From the NCBI RefSeq assembly GCF_003012705.1, contig NZ_PXYL01000019.1, forward strand, positions 1 to 64,000: a DNA stretch of 64,000 nt, in the 5' to 3' direction. The notes beneath the pieces were generated by a model. The model made no database searches and was not told the DNA's origin. It saw only the letters and a list, made by a program, of their open reading frames with translations. Position 1 is the stretch's first letter. Every line of letters starts with the position of its first letter. Below are positions 1-8,180 of this stretch, in pieces. The position numbers and the translations under genes are program-made. The stretch comes from Pseudaminobacter soli (ex Li et al. 2025). GTDB lineage: Bacteria; Pseudomonadota; Alphaproteobacteria; Rhizobiales; Rhizobiaceae.

Positions 1-11
1 GAATAGTCAAC

Positions 12-85
12 TGGTCGCGGGGGAGGATTTGAGCCTCCAGCTTATAAGGCCGGCGGGCTACCGGATTGCTCTACCCTGACAAACT
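12..85 (-). pseudogene. tRNA-like remnant
   Basis: Read on the minus strand, this stretch ends in CCA and contains a GGAGG/CCTCC stem around a CTCAAAT loop (T-arm-like), a CCGGC/GCTGG stem around CTTATAA (anticodon-arm-like, would read UAU), and a GGGTAGAGC D-arm-like piece. The 5' acceptor strand that should pair with the 3' CGCGACC is missing, and the variable loop is squeezed out because the T-stem overlaps the anticodon stem. It is probably a degenerate tRNA or the 3' fragment left by integration of an element, but a chance resemblance is possible. Confidence 0.35.
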
Positions 86-209
86 TGATTTCCGAACCCT
101 CGCGGTAGGCCGCTTGTGTACGGGCCCCGACCGGATCGCTCGTCGTTTCGTTGCGCGACCGTCTGTCTGTGGATCTTCGAGCGTCGCCCCACCGAGATGG
201 CGGAAGAAC

Positions 210-376
210 TCATTGCGACGGCACCCCGGACCGCCGCCACAGATCGTCGGTCGAGGCGAATGGCTCGTTGGCGCGGTCCGCGACGATCCGGGCGGCGTCC
301 GCGGTCGAGAGCCCCTTCACCATCCGCATACCAAGGCGGACCGCCGAGCCGGCTCTCGCTCCCATCCCCATTCACC
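210..376 (-). pseudogene. Error-prone DNA polymerase DnaE2 (ImuC) fragment
   Basis: On the minus strand a continuous frame of about 50 codons reads AVRLGMRMVKGL, then ARIVADR, then PFASTDDLWRRSGVP and stops at a TGA at 210-212. This is the helix-hairpin-helix-like region in the C-terminal part of ImuC/DnaE2, the SOS mutasome polymerase. The full protein is over 1000 residues and nothing else of it is present, so this is an isolated fragment. It abuts an IS5-type transposase fragment, suggesting that insertion and deletion destroyed the gene. Confidence 0.6.
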
Positions 377-526
377 AGCGCCGAAGAACTTCTGGCCTAT
401 GCTGTTGATGACTATTTCAATAGGGCCGGTCGAGCTAATCAACTCGACGAGCGATCTCACGAAACCCTCCGTTTGGCGGCACTGCAAGCGAAACACGGTG
501 CCGTGGATCAACGTCGTTTCGACCAT
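317..526 (-). pseudogene. IS5-type transposase fragment
   Basis: The 69-codon minus-strand frame includes FRLQCRQTEGFVRSLVELI, which resembles the N-terminal segment of IS5/IS1182-like DDE transposases (LRQTEGF...SLL.LIGL). The rest of the protein and the catalytic residues are missing, and the frame overlaps the end of the DnaE2 fragment. Inactive remnant; family placement rests on one short motif. Confidence 0.4.
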
Positions 527-533
527 GAGATTG

Positions 534-1409
534 CTAGGCCGTATAGTTGGCGCTGTCGCCTGCGGTCACGTCGTAAGTCGCTCCGCTCACCATCTGTGCT
601 TCGTCGGATGCCAGAAATACGACGACCGGTGCGATCGCTTCGGGCTCGATCCAAGGTATGCAGAGCGGCGATTTTGCGCTGAGCTTGGCCTGGGCCTCTG
701 CTTCGAGCACGGCGGTTGTTTCCTTGGAATAGAAATTATCGGCAGCCTGGGCGTAGCGCTGGCGATGCCGAGTCAACGGCGTATCGACAAGGCCAGGGAT
801 CACGGCGTTGACGGTAATCTGGTACTGGCCGAGCTCAAGCGCGGCCGATTTCATCAGGCCGATAATGCCCCATTTGGACGCGGAATAGGCAGCGCCATAT
901 TTGGTGCCATGCCTGCCTTGGGTCGACGACGTAACGATGATGCGTCCGCCGCCGTTTTTGACCAAATATGGTGCAACGGCACGAATGGCATTGCAGGTGC
1001 CAGTCAGATTGACGTCGATGGTGTCCTGCCAGTCAGCGTCCTCCCAGTCCAGGATCGGCTTGAAGGCTTGAACGCCGGCATTGGCGACAAGAATATCGAG
1101 CCGACCAAAAGTAGCAAACGCCCTATCCACTGCGGCGCGGAGAGCCGGGAGATCGCGCTGGTCAAGGCGCGCTTCCAGCCATCGCGTCCCTGCTGTTTCG
1201 ACCAGTCGGCCAGTCTCGACCAAATCCTCCGGAGTGGCGGGCAGGACCTCGAGCGTTGAACTCACCGGTCCAGCGATGTCGATGCCCATGACATCTGCAC
1301 CCTCTCGGGCAAAAGCGGCCGCCGTGGCGCGCCCTATCCCGCGCGCGGCGCCGGTAACGATCGCAGCCTTGCCCTGGAGACGGCCCTTAGACGCTGATGT
1401 CGGTGCCAT
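534..1409 (-). CDS. SDR family oxidoreductase, mycofactocin-coupled type
   Basis: A 291-residue classical short-chain dehydrogenase. The N-terminus carries the NAD(P)-binding TGAARGIGR motif, followed by ILVANAG, the catalytic serine in VTSSTQG, and YSASK as the YxxxK motif. The long spacer after the first beta-alpha-beta unit (PATPEDLVETGRLVE) and the CIPWIEPE stretch near the end are typical of the mycofactocin-associated SDR subfamily, which oxidises small alcohols with a bound nicotinamide. I chose the ATG at 1409 because AGGAG lies 8 bases upstream; a longer frame runs into istB debris and is not part of the gene. No mycofactocin genes are visible here, so cofactor and substrate are unknown. 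Confidence 0.85.
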   Translation of the reverse strand: MAPTSASKGRLQGKAAIVTGAARGIGRATAAAFAREGADVMGIDIAGPVSSTLEVLPATPEDLVETGRLVETAGTRWLEARLDQRDLPALRAAVDRAFATFGRLDILVANAGVQAFKPILDWEDADWQDTIDVNLTGTCNAIRAVAPYLVKNGGGRIIVTSSTQGRHGTKYGAAYSASKWGIIGLMKSAALELGQYQITVNAVIPGLVDTPLTRHRQRYAQAADNFYSKETTAVLEAEAQAKLSAKSPLCIPWIEPEAIAPVVVFLASDEAQMVSGATYDVTAGDSANYTA

Positions 1410-1436
1410 GCGATTACTCCTGAAAGGCCTCCCCAA

Positions 1437-1606
1437 TGGAAAGTGCCACAAACGATATGGCGCTCCGTCGCCAAGGGTCCAGCCATTCAAACAGGGCAGA
1501 ACTGGCCCGGAAGAGGCGCCAGCCGTTGACGATCTGCGTGAAGCCGATAGCCGCCGAAAGATCGCTCTTTCCGCCGCCGGGCGGCCCAAGCACTAGGATG
1601 TTTACC
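1437..1606 (-). pseudogene. IS21-family helper ATPase IstB fragment
   Basis: The minus strand reads NILVLGPPGGGKSDLSAAIG, the Walker A region of IstB, followed by NGWRLF and then loses similarity. Only about 50 of some 250 residues remain and no istA is nearby. The fragment directly abuts the ribosome-binding site of the SDR gene at 534-1409, so the insertion or deletion that left it may have changed that gene's upstream region. Confidence 0.6.
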
Positions 1607-1699
1607 TCAAGGTCCTACCGCGGTACGGCCCAGCTGGTAGCTTACCTTCTGGCTTTTGGCCCAGACAACGCTGCCTGCATACTAGACAGCGGCGCAAGC

Positions 1700-1857
1700 A
1701 ATGTCGCTGTCAGCGCTACCACTTTGTTTCGGGCATCTTCGTCATCGCTGGCGGACTGGCAGATCGCTTTGGCCTCGTGAAATTGACCAATATCGGTCTT
1801 GGCCTCAGTGTCCTCGGCGGCGCCGGGTCCCAAAGTGTAGATCAGGTCGGAGCGTGA
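1700..1857 (+). pseudogene. MFS (DHA2/EmrB-like) transporter fragment
   Basis: A plus-strand frame reads VSGIFVIAGGLADRFG, then VKLTNIGLGLSVLGGAG, before a stop at 855-857 of the second kilobase (1855-1857). This matches the loop 2-3 motif (GGLADRFGRxK) of 14-TM drug exporters. No start, no flanking helices and no continuation are visible, so it is a remnant. Confidence 0.5.
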
Positions 1858-2009
1858 GGGATCAGTTAGAATTGGCTCTGGGCAAGCAACGGTTTGCTGA
1901 TCAAGATCTGCTTCGAGACGGAAGATGTATCTTGGACAAATCTTATGGAACAGATGGCAAAGCGCGTGGCGTGAGGTAACGGCGTAGGGATTTGCTCAGA
2001 AGGTCTCTG

Positions 2010-2343
2010 GCCACCCAAACCCGTTATTTGCCGCGGTAATTGCAGTCGTCGCTCTGGGACCAGGTATCACCAGCCCAAGCAGGCATGGGGGCTTGTCCTT
2101 GGCGTGGCGACAGGGATCTTGGTGGGCGAGATTATACAGTTCATCCCCAACCCGATTGCGGCGATGGGAAGCGGCGTGTTCATTTCAATGTTAATCGCTT
2201 CTTCATTCGGACTGGGCCCCGTCGTGCCCATTCAGGCCGGTGTTTCTGTCCTGCTAGTCCTCACTCTCGGCGCCGAGACTGCAGGTTATACACGTATGGT
2301 CGACGTCACGATTGGCGCGGAGCGGAATGGGGCTCCCTCTTGA
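2010..2343 (+). pseudogene. FUSC / aromatic acid exporter family fragment, frameshifted
   Basis: Two plus-strand frames join near 2065: NPLFAAVIAVVALGPG, then QAWGLVLGVATGILVGE and FIPNPIAAMGSGVFISM with hydrophobic helices up to a stop at 2343. This is the FUSC/ArAE membrane domain found in aromatic acid and fusaric acid exporters. A single-base shift separates the two parts and both ends are missing. Confidence 0.5.
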
Positions 2344-2700
2344 ACCCGAGGAGACAAGGCGTGACGAGATTCCGCTTTTTCGCCTGCTTGCCCAAGGATC
2401 ATGCCGGTGCCGTTTGAGACCGCCGGTCCTCGACGCCCCGTCCTACCGTTCCTCAAGGCCCAACACCATCGCAAAGCCGATTTCCTTCATAGGTGCTATG
2501 GGCCGTGTTATGTCGCGGCAAGGACTGACACCAAAGGCGGCCGCAGCATGGCGGAAATACAGATGTTTGCTGCAGCCAAAAAGCTGAAGCAATGATATAA
2601 GTGAGCGGTATCCGTCAATGCTTGCGACGACTGAGGATACTTGGTCCCAGGTTCGCCTGCGATTGGCAATCTTCCTCGGCCCTCCACAGCGTACCGGATT
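2344..2700. other. No recognisable gene
   Basis: Short frames on both strands give arginine-rich, low-complexity translations with no family resemblance and no ribosome-binding sites. It lies between the FUSC remnant and the 3' end of the MFS gene and is probably decayed DNA. Confidence 0.5.
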
Positions 2701-4392
2701 TTACGTGTGCAACCTTTTGGCTTTGCGCGTGGCAGTGCGCGATCTGGCAGCCACGAGGTGAGTGATTTTTGGTCCATCGCCAATCTGGAATCGGAGCACT
2801 GCTTCCTCCTGCACCTGGTCCGCTTTGGTCACGCGCTCATGTTGTCGCAGATGGTCCGCCCAGGAATCCGAGAAAAACGTTTCAATGAAACGGCTGTTGT
2901 CGCCGGGGTCCTCGAAAACCTGCCAGGCGTAAGCGCCGTCGCGGTAACGCTCGCGCCCGGCCTTTTCGATCGCCTCGAGAAAGGCCTCGCGGTTCTTAGG
3001 GTCAATCCGGTAGGCGATGATGACCATAACCGGGCCGCGCGCCGGATTGATATCGCTGGCCATCGCCGGCGACGGCCAGCTCATGGCTGGCGTGAGGTCG
3101 ATGCCTTTTCCAGTCTGCAAGCGCCACCGCCTCAGCAGCGGAACCGAGAGGCCGCCGCCCACCGCCGCGACCAAGAGCGCAGGCGCGACACCGAGGCGCG
3201 AGCCAACCTCGCCCCAGATGGCGCTCCCCAGGCTAAGGGCGCCTGCCATGACGGTGATGTAGACTGCCAACCCACGTCCCCGGACCCATTCGGGAAGTGC
3301 CGTCTGAGCCGAGACGTTCAAGCTCGACACCGTGGTGATCCAGGTGGCGCCTGCGACTACGCTCGCGGAGATGGCGAGCGCTGGCGAAGATGCGAGCCCG
3401 AATAGGGCCGTGGCCGCCGCGCTGCCTAGTGCGCCACCATGTGCCAGCCCGTCGACCCCGAGCCATTCTTTGAGCCGAGGGAGTAAAACCGCAGTGGCTA
3501 CCGCCGACAACCCGATCCCGCCCAACAACGCTCCGTAGAGGGTCGGCCCGCCACCAACCTGCTGGCGCGCCACGAGCGGCAGCAACGCCCAGTAGGCGCT
3601 GGCGAAGACGAAAAAGCCAGCAGCGCGGATCAGGGTAGCGATCAAGTGGCGGTTGTAGCGCGCATGCCGAAGCCCGATGATCATCGCACTTGTAAAATGT
3701 TCGGGCGGAAGTCGTGAGGCGGCCCGAGTGGGCTCGGGCCACCAGGCGAGAGCGCCGATGACCGCGAAATTGCTGACCGCATTCAGCAAGAACGGGGCCG
3801 GAACACCCAGTGCACCCAGAAGCGCACCTCCCAATGCAGGGCCAACCGCGCGACTGACGTTGACGCTCACGCTGTTGGCGGCGACGGCCATCGGAAGCTC
3901 TGGCCTGGGGACGAGCAGCGAGACAATGGCCTCCCATGCCGGAGCGGTGAGCGCCTCCCCGGTCGCCACCAAGAAGGCAAAAAAGAGCAAGTTCCAGGAG
4001 GTGACTAGATGAAACCAGATTACAGCAGCAAATGCCGAGGCGCTCAGTGAAATGGCTATCTCGCCAACGATGAGGTACTTGCGCTTGTCGATGATGTCTA
4101 CAAGAGCGCCTCCTGGGATGGCGAGTAGAAACACTGGCAAAGTCGACGCGACCTGAACCAGCGAGACCATCAATGGCGCTGTCGCGAGGCTCGTCATCAG
4201 CCAACCGCAGGCCGCAGAATACATCCAGGTGCCGATATTCGCGATGAGGGTTGCCAGCCAGATCACTGCAAAGGGCTTGTGACGGAACGGCGACAATACG
4301 GAGACGGGCGGCTTGACCGCATTATCCCCGGATTGCCCTCGCCCGCTCGGCGGCATGATCGATCCTCTGTCCGCGGCAGGCGCATACGTCAT
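2701..4392 (-). CDS. MFS exporter (EntS-like) with C-terminal ABM-like domain
   Basis: A 563-residue protein. Residues about 30-430 form a 12-helix major facilitator of the MFS_3/enterobactin-exporter type, starting FRHKPFAVIWLATLIANIGTW and including a PGGALVDIIDKRK loop. Residues about 450-550 (GPVMVIIAYRIDPKNREAF ... YAWQVFEDPGDNSRFIETFF) resemble a soluble antibiotic-biosynthesis-monooxygenase ferredoxin-like fold. The fusion is seen in alpha- and betaproteobacterial MFS_3 proteins. The domain probably sits on the cytoplasmic side; its role and the transported compound are unknown. Start at 4392 is preceded by AAGGTAGG; an internal ATG at 4356 is possible. It stands alone between debris and a gene-poor stretch. 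Confidence 0.85.
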   Translation of the reverse strand: MTYAPAADRGSIMPPSGRGQSGDNAVKPPVSVLSPFRHKPFAVIWLATLIANIGTWMYSAACGWLMTSLATAPLMVSLVQVASTLPVFLLAIPGGALVDIIDKRKYLIVGEIAISLSASAFAAVIWFHLVTSWNLLFFAFLVATGEALTAPAWEAIVSLLVPRPELPMAVAANSVSVNVSRAVGPALGGALLGALGVPAPFLLNAVSNFAVIGALAWWPEPTRAASRLPPEHFTSAMIIGLRHARYNRHLIATLIRAAGFFVFASAYWALLPLVARQQVGGGPTLYGALLGGIGLSAVATAVLLPRLKEWLGVDGLAHGGALGSAAATALFGLASSPALAISASVVAGATWITTVSSLNVSAQTALPEWVRGRGLAVYITVMAGALSLGSAIWGEVGSRLGVAPALLVAAVGGGLSVPLLRRWRLQTGKGIDLTPAMSWPSPAMASDINPARGPVMVIIAYRIDPKNREAFLEAIEKAGRERYRDGAYAWQVFEDPGDNSRFIETFFSDSWADHLRQHERVTKADQVQEEAVLRFQIGDGPKITHLVAARSRTATRKAKRLHT

Positions 4393-5022
4393 GCAGGGTG
4401 CCTACCTTGTCATAATTAGAGCATGACCCGGCTCGAGCGAATCGACACCAGACGTTCCACCCTCTCTTTGAGCATACTGTTCTCGCGCTCGAAGGCTTCG
4501 AGCGCATCAAAATTGGAAGTGCGGCGTCTACCTCGTCGGCGAAATGTCATCCGTCGAGCTTCGACCCAATCGCGCCGCAGCCCGTCGTTCCGACTGTTCC
4601 TGCCGTAACGCAGCGTCACCACGTTTCAGCCCGTCCTTCGGGCGTGCGGCGCGAAAGCGTGACGTTGACGAGCGATTGGCATTCATCGGATGCCCTGAAA
4701 ACAGTTCAAGCCGATTACCAATTGAATTGGGCCCACCAATAGGCGCGCTACGCGGTTTCGGGCTTGCCCGCAACTACATGACCGAGTTCGAGGCTTTCAT
4801 CACGCGCGTCTATATGGCCCTGCCGAAAGGAAGGTGACAGCCGCAAGAGATGCCCGCCAACAGATTTGGAAAGGCGGGCAGAGAGATCGCTTATGAATAC
4901 CGACACTCCGGACCGTTGTTGCGAAACGGGCCGAAAGTTGAATGTCCAAACCTTGACGCGACCGGTGCCTATGGCGCGGACCACTCGGTGGGCTCGGCAC
5001 AATTTCGCGATATCAGCGGAAG
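4393..5022. other. Gene-poor stretch
   Basis: No convincing gene. The best candidate is a minus-strand frame at 4416-4550 (44 codons, ATG at 4550) ending in FDALEAFERENSMLKERVERL, a short coiled-coil-like segment similar in style to small rhizobial leucine-zipper proteins, but it has no ribosome-binding site. The remainder translates to low-complexity sequence. Confidence 0.4.
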
Positions 5023-6339
5023 TCATCGCTGCAAGGAGCTGACTCGCCACACCGTATTTCCGACATCGTCGGAAACGATCAATGCACCGGTCCGGTCGAG
5101 CGCCACGCCGACCGGCCGCCCGTGAACCGTCTTGTGATCGGCGGCGAGGAAGTTGGTGACGACCGGAATCGGATTGCCGTATGGCTTGTTGTTGACGAAG
5201 GGCACGAAAATCACCTGATAGCCGTTCAGGGGATCGCGGTCCCAACTGCCGTGCTCACCGACGAAGGCGCCGTTGGCGAATTGCGCCGATAAGGTTTCGC
5301 CCTGACTAAACACGACGCCGAGCGCCGCAACGTGTGAGCTCAGGGCATAGTCTGGCGTGATAGCCTTGGCGATCATGTCGGGCCGCTGCGGGTGGACGTG
5401 CACGTCGACGTGCTGGCCCCAATAGCTGTAGGGCCAGCCATAGAAGCCTCCTTCCTTGATCGACGTCAGATAGTCAGGAACCAAGTCCGGACCGATCTCG
5501 TCCCGCTCATTTACCACAGCGAATAGCTGGCCGGTGCCGGGCTGGATTGCGAGGTTGGTGGGATTTCGCGTGCCGCTGGCGAAAATGCGCTGAGCCCCCG
5601 TCGCCCGGTCGACCTCATAGATCGCCGCTCGTCCTTCCTCTACGTCAAACCCGTTCTCGGTGATATTGCTGTTGGAGCCGACTCCGACATAGAGCTTCGA
5701 ACCGTCTGGGCTGGCGACCATCGACTTGGTCCAGTGATGGTTAATCGGGCCTGCCGGCAGGTCGGCCAGTTTGACCCCCGGCGCCGTGATCTTCGTTTCG
5801 CCCAGTGCGAATGGAAAAGCGAGGATCCCGTCGGTATTGGCGACGTAGAGCGTGCCCGCCACCCAGGCGACGCCGTAGGGTGAATTAAGCTTATCGATGA
5901 GCACTGACCTCGATATCGGCACGCCGTCGCCGCTTGCGTCGCGCAGCAAGGTAATGCGGTTGCCGCCCTCGTCGCCGGCTCCGGCCCGTGCCTTGATCGG
6001 TCCTTGGATGTAATCCTTTGGTCGATAGGGTTTGCTTCCAGGACTGTTGCTCTCGACCACCAGGATGTCGCCGTTGGGCAGTGGATAGACGATGCGCGGA
6101 TGCATGAGGCCCGTCGCCATCGCCTGGATGCGCAGCCCCGCCGGGACCGTCGGCGTCTCACCGGGCTTCCATCCGACCGCTAGTGGCACGCTCATCGGCG
6201 GCACCAGATATTGATGGGGTTCGGGCAGCACGGGATCGGGTCCGTACTGCTGCATTGGGTCGCCGCCCTTGTCACTGCAAGCGGCAACCGCGGCGACGGC
6301 CAAAAGCCCTGAACTCGCGCGAACCAGAATCGCAGTCAT
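5023..6339 (-). CDS. Sorbosone/glucose dehydrogenase-like lipoprotein
   Basis: A 438-residue exported protein. The N-terminus is a lipoprotein signal (LLAVAAVAAC, cysteine at about residue 21), so it is probably anchored in the periplasm. The body is a beta-propeller of the soluble aldose sugar/L-sorbosone dehydrogenase type, with MHPRIVYPLPNGDILVVE, the SPYGVAW and RNPTNLAIQP blades, GFYGWPYSYWG and GEHGSWDRDPLNGY. Family members oxidise sugars or aldehydes with PQQ; PQQ binding here is inferred. Start at 6339 is chosen from AGGAG 8 bases upstream and because it overlaps the preceding DUF2231 gene by ATGA; a longer frame to 6645 is a shadow of that gene. Confidence 0.85.
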   Translation of the reverse strand: MTAILVRASSGLLAVAAVAACSDKGGDPMQQYGPDPVLPEPHQYLVPPMSVPLAVGWKPGETPTVPAGLRIQAMATGLMHPRIVYPLPNGDILVVESNSPGSKPYRPKDYIQGPIKARAGAGDEGGNRITLLRDASGDGVPISRSVLIDKLNSPYGVAWVAGTLYVANTDGILAFPFALGETKITAPGVKLADLPAGPINHHWTKSMVASPDGSKLYVGVGSNSNITENGFDVEEGRAAIYEVDRATGAQRIFASGTRNPTNLAIQPGTGQLFAVVNERDEIGPDLVPDYLTSIKEGGFYGWPYSYWGQHVDVHVHPQRPDMIAKAITPDYALSSHVAALGVVFSQGETLSAQFANGAFVGEHGSWDRDPLNGYQVIFVPFVNNKPYGNPIPVVTNFLAADHKTVHGRPVGVALDRTGALIVSDDVGNTVWRVSSLQR

Positions 6340-6770
6340 TTGCGTTCTCCTTTCGCGGCCGCCCGGACGCCCGTCACGGTCCAACCGCGAAACCCTGCTA
6401 TCACGAGCAGGACGGCAACGATTGCCGACAGGGTGATTCCGGTCGGGACGACCGTTGTCCACCCGTCTCGCGTGTGGACCAGCTCGTTGAAGATTGACAG
6501 GATGGCGGCGACGCTGAGCAGCGCGAAGTCGAGCCACCTGATTTTCCCTGCCCGTCCAACGAATATGTCGATCAGAAGAAAGATCGCGGCGACCAGCGCA
6601 AGCACCAGGCCACCGAGGATCAGCCAGGTCGAGAAGTTCGACCACTGGATCAGCGAATTGCTGAAATACATGTAGTCGGTGAACAGGGCGGCTATCAACA
6701 AGGCTCCGCCAAGCCCGACGAAGAATGGATGAAGCAGCTTCCCCTGGCCCGCAATGGTTTCTGTTGCCAT
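6336..6770 (-). CDS. DUF2231 family membrane protein
   Basis: A 144-residue protein with four predicted transmembrane helices, beginning GKLLHPFFVGLGGALLIAALF and containing RDGWTTVVPTGITLSAIVA, typical of DUF2231. Family members often sit beside periplasmic PQQ or haem oxidoreductases and are thought to be small quinone- or haem-related membrane partners; that role is inferred. GGAGG lies 6 bases before the ATG. Its stop overlaps the start of the sorbosone-dehydrogenase gene by four bases, so the two are translationally coupled and the pair may form a membrane-linked dehydrogenase. Confidence 0.8.
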   Translation of the reverse strand: MATETIAGQGKLLHPFFVGLGGALLIAALFTDYMYFSNSLIQWSNFSTWLILGGLVLALVAAIFLLIDIFVGRAGKIRWLDFALLSVAAILSIFNELVHTRDGWTTVVPTGITLSAIVAVLLVIAGFRGWTVTGVRAAAKGERK

Positions 6771-7306
6771 ATTGTCCTCCGGTTCCTTCGTTGGCTCTGC
6801 TCGGCGGTCAACCTCGCCGCTCGAGGTGCGCTCGCGTTGGCGCAGAAACTAATCCGCGCGGGCATCGCGTATGAACGGCTTGCCGAATCCTTGACGGGAT
6901 GTGCCTTAACCCGGAAAATTCCAACCTTTGCGTAGCCCCCAAAATAGGAAGCTCCAACTTTCGGCGATCCAAGGAATGAAGCAGGACTAGGAACCATCGA
7001 GGGGCTAATTGGCCCTCAATAGAGATCCTTGTTTCACCAAGACTGAGGAGCTTGACATCGATGTCTCTTGGCCGCACAGGCCTATGGAGCGATTGTTGGA
7101 GGCGTTGCCAAGTCGAAGCGGAGCGCACCCCCACTCACCCGGACAGAAAACGATTGCCGACGGCAATTGTTCCGCATCCAGTCCGCTGCCGATACCGTCA
7201 CCGACAAATGGAACCCTGCGTGGGAACATCGCTGCCGATCTCGACGACCTGAAGCCCAACATCGCCGAGCACAGGCATGATCGCGGCGTCAGACGGACGG
7301 AGAGCC
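6771..7306. other. No recognisable gene
   Basis: Frames on either strand give low-complexity translations. A repeated pattern, TTCCAACCTTTGCG and CTCCAACTTTCGGCG (about 6918-6970), precedes the DUF2231 gene on its strand and could belong to its promoter region, but no clear promoter hexamers are visible. Confidence 0.4.
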
Positions 7307-7432
7307 ATGCTGATCGGCTCGAATGGGAGGCGGGGCTCGCGATCAACTACGCGACGATCTAGCCAGGCAGAACTTGCAGTGTACGATGCGTTCATGGCGC
7401 GCGTTGAGGTCGAGGAGGCCAGGAGCGCCTAA
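7307..7432 (+). CDS. Possible small ORF, 41 residues
   Basis: An ATG follows GGAGAG by four bases and opens a 41-codon frame ending QAELAVYDAFMARVEVEEARSA. The second half has a balanced, helix-forming composition unlike the surrounding low-complexity frames. No family was recognised. It could equally be the 3' remnant of a larger gene. Confidence 0.3.
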   Translation: MLIGSNGRRGSRSTTRRSSQAELAVYDAFMARVEVEEARSA

Positions 7433-7587
7433 ACGCCTCGAGGTTCGATCCGAAACGGACAGGTCGTCTGCCGACCACCGGAGGAACTTCGACCAAGGCT
7501 GCCGTGCGGCCCCAGCAACTGTACTGATGCAGTTCGTCGATTTGTCCCTCGCGCTCACTTTGCCTCTGGACTTTCCAACCTGATCAC

Positions 7588-8082
7588 CTATTCGCCCCGT
7601 TTGACCCGCACCCACTCCCGCTTGAGGATCGCTTGCGAGGCCTGGATGATGCCGCGGCTGATGACGTCAATGCGTTCTTCGATGTCCCCGTCTGGCGAGG
7701 GCGACCGAAGCTGGTTGACCGCCTCGCTCATCAAACCTCTGAGCTGCTGATGATCCCGCTCCAGCGGGTTGAGCATAAGCTCGATCTTGGACACTGTCCG
7801 CAGTAGGTTCTCCACGCGTCTGAACAACTCGGGATCCCGGGCGATGACGGTGCCAGTCGGCTCTTCCACGGTATGGCGTATGGCCGCCGTGGTGAGAAGC
7901 TGCGAGCTGAGGCTCGCCACGAGGTCACACATCGTCTCGATCCACTTCTGGCGATTGACCGACAGCACGTTCGCCTTGAATTCGATCTTGGCAATCCTTG
8001 TGTTGACGAGCGCGCCGGCGATCGACGCGATCATCGCGTTGCTGGCTAAGACCAAGGTGATCCATTGTGGGTTGATGTCCAT
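7588..8082 (-). CDS. Membrane-anchored protein of unknown function
   Basis: A 164-residue protein with one N-terminal transmembrane segment (about residues 8-28, ITLVLASNAMIASIAGALV) followed by a helical, probably cytoplasmic, region rich in charged heptads (KWIETMCDLVASLSSQLL, DPELFRRVENLLRTV, IELMLNPLERDHQQL). The topology resembles single-span proteins annotated only as hypothetical in many bacteria. No catalytic motif is visible. The ribosome-binding site is weak. It is 98 bases downstream of the RND pump gene on the same strand but has no evident link to it. Confidence 0.65.
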   Translation of the reverse strand: MDINPQWITLVLASNAMIASIAGALVNTRIAKIEFKANVLSVNRQKWIETMCDLVASLSSQLLTTAAIRHTVEEPTGTVIARDPELFRRVENLLRTVSKIELMLNPLERDHQQLRGLMSEAVNQLRSPSPDGDIEERIDVISRGIIQASQAILKREWVRVKRGE

Positions 8083-8180
8083 GATCGTTGTCCGACGACA
8101 GAGGCTTTGCTGGTTCCTTCAGCCCAGAGTTCGAGCATAGGGCTGCGGTCGATGAGGTCAGCCAATCGGCCCGTCAGCCT

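Noticed and set aside
66-1259. 397-codon plus-strand frame
   Set aside because: It is the antisense of the SDR gene and of debris; composition is arginine/cysteine-rich and matches nothing.
8083-8180. EcfG-type promoter before the 164-residue protein
   Set aside because: GGAAC is present on the minus strand, but the element after it is GTC at 16 bases, so it does not fit the pattern shared by the other sites.
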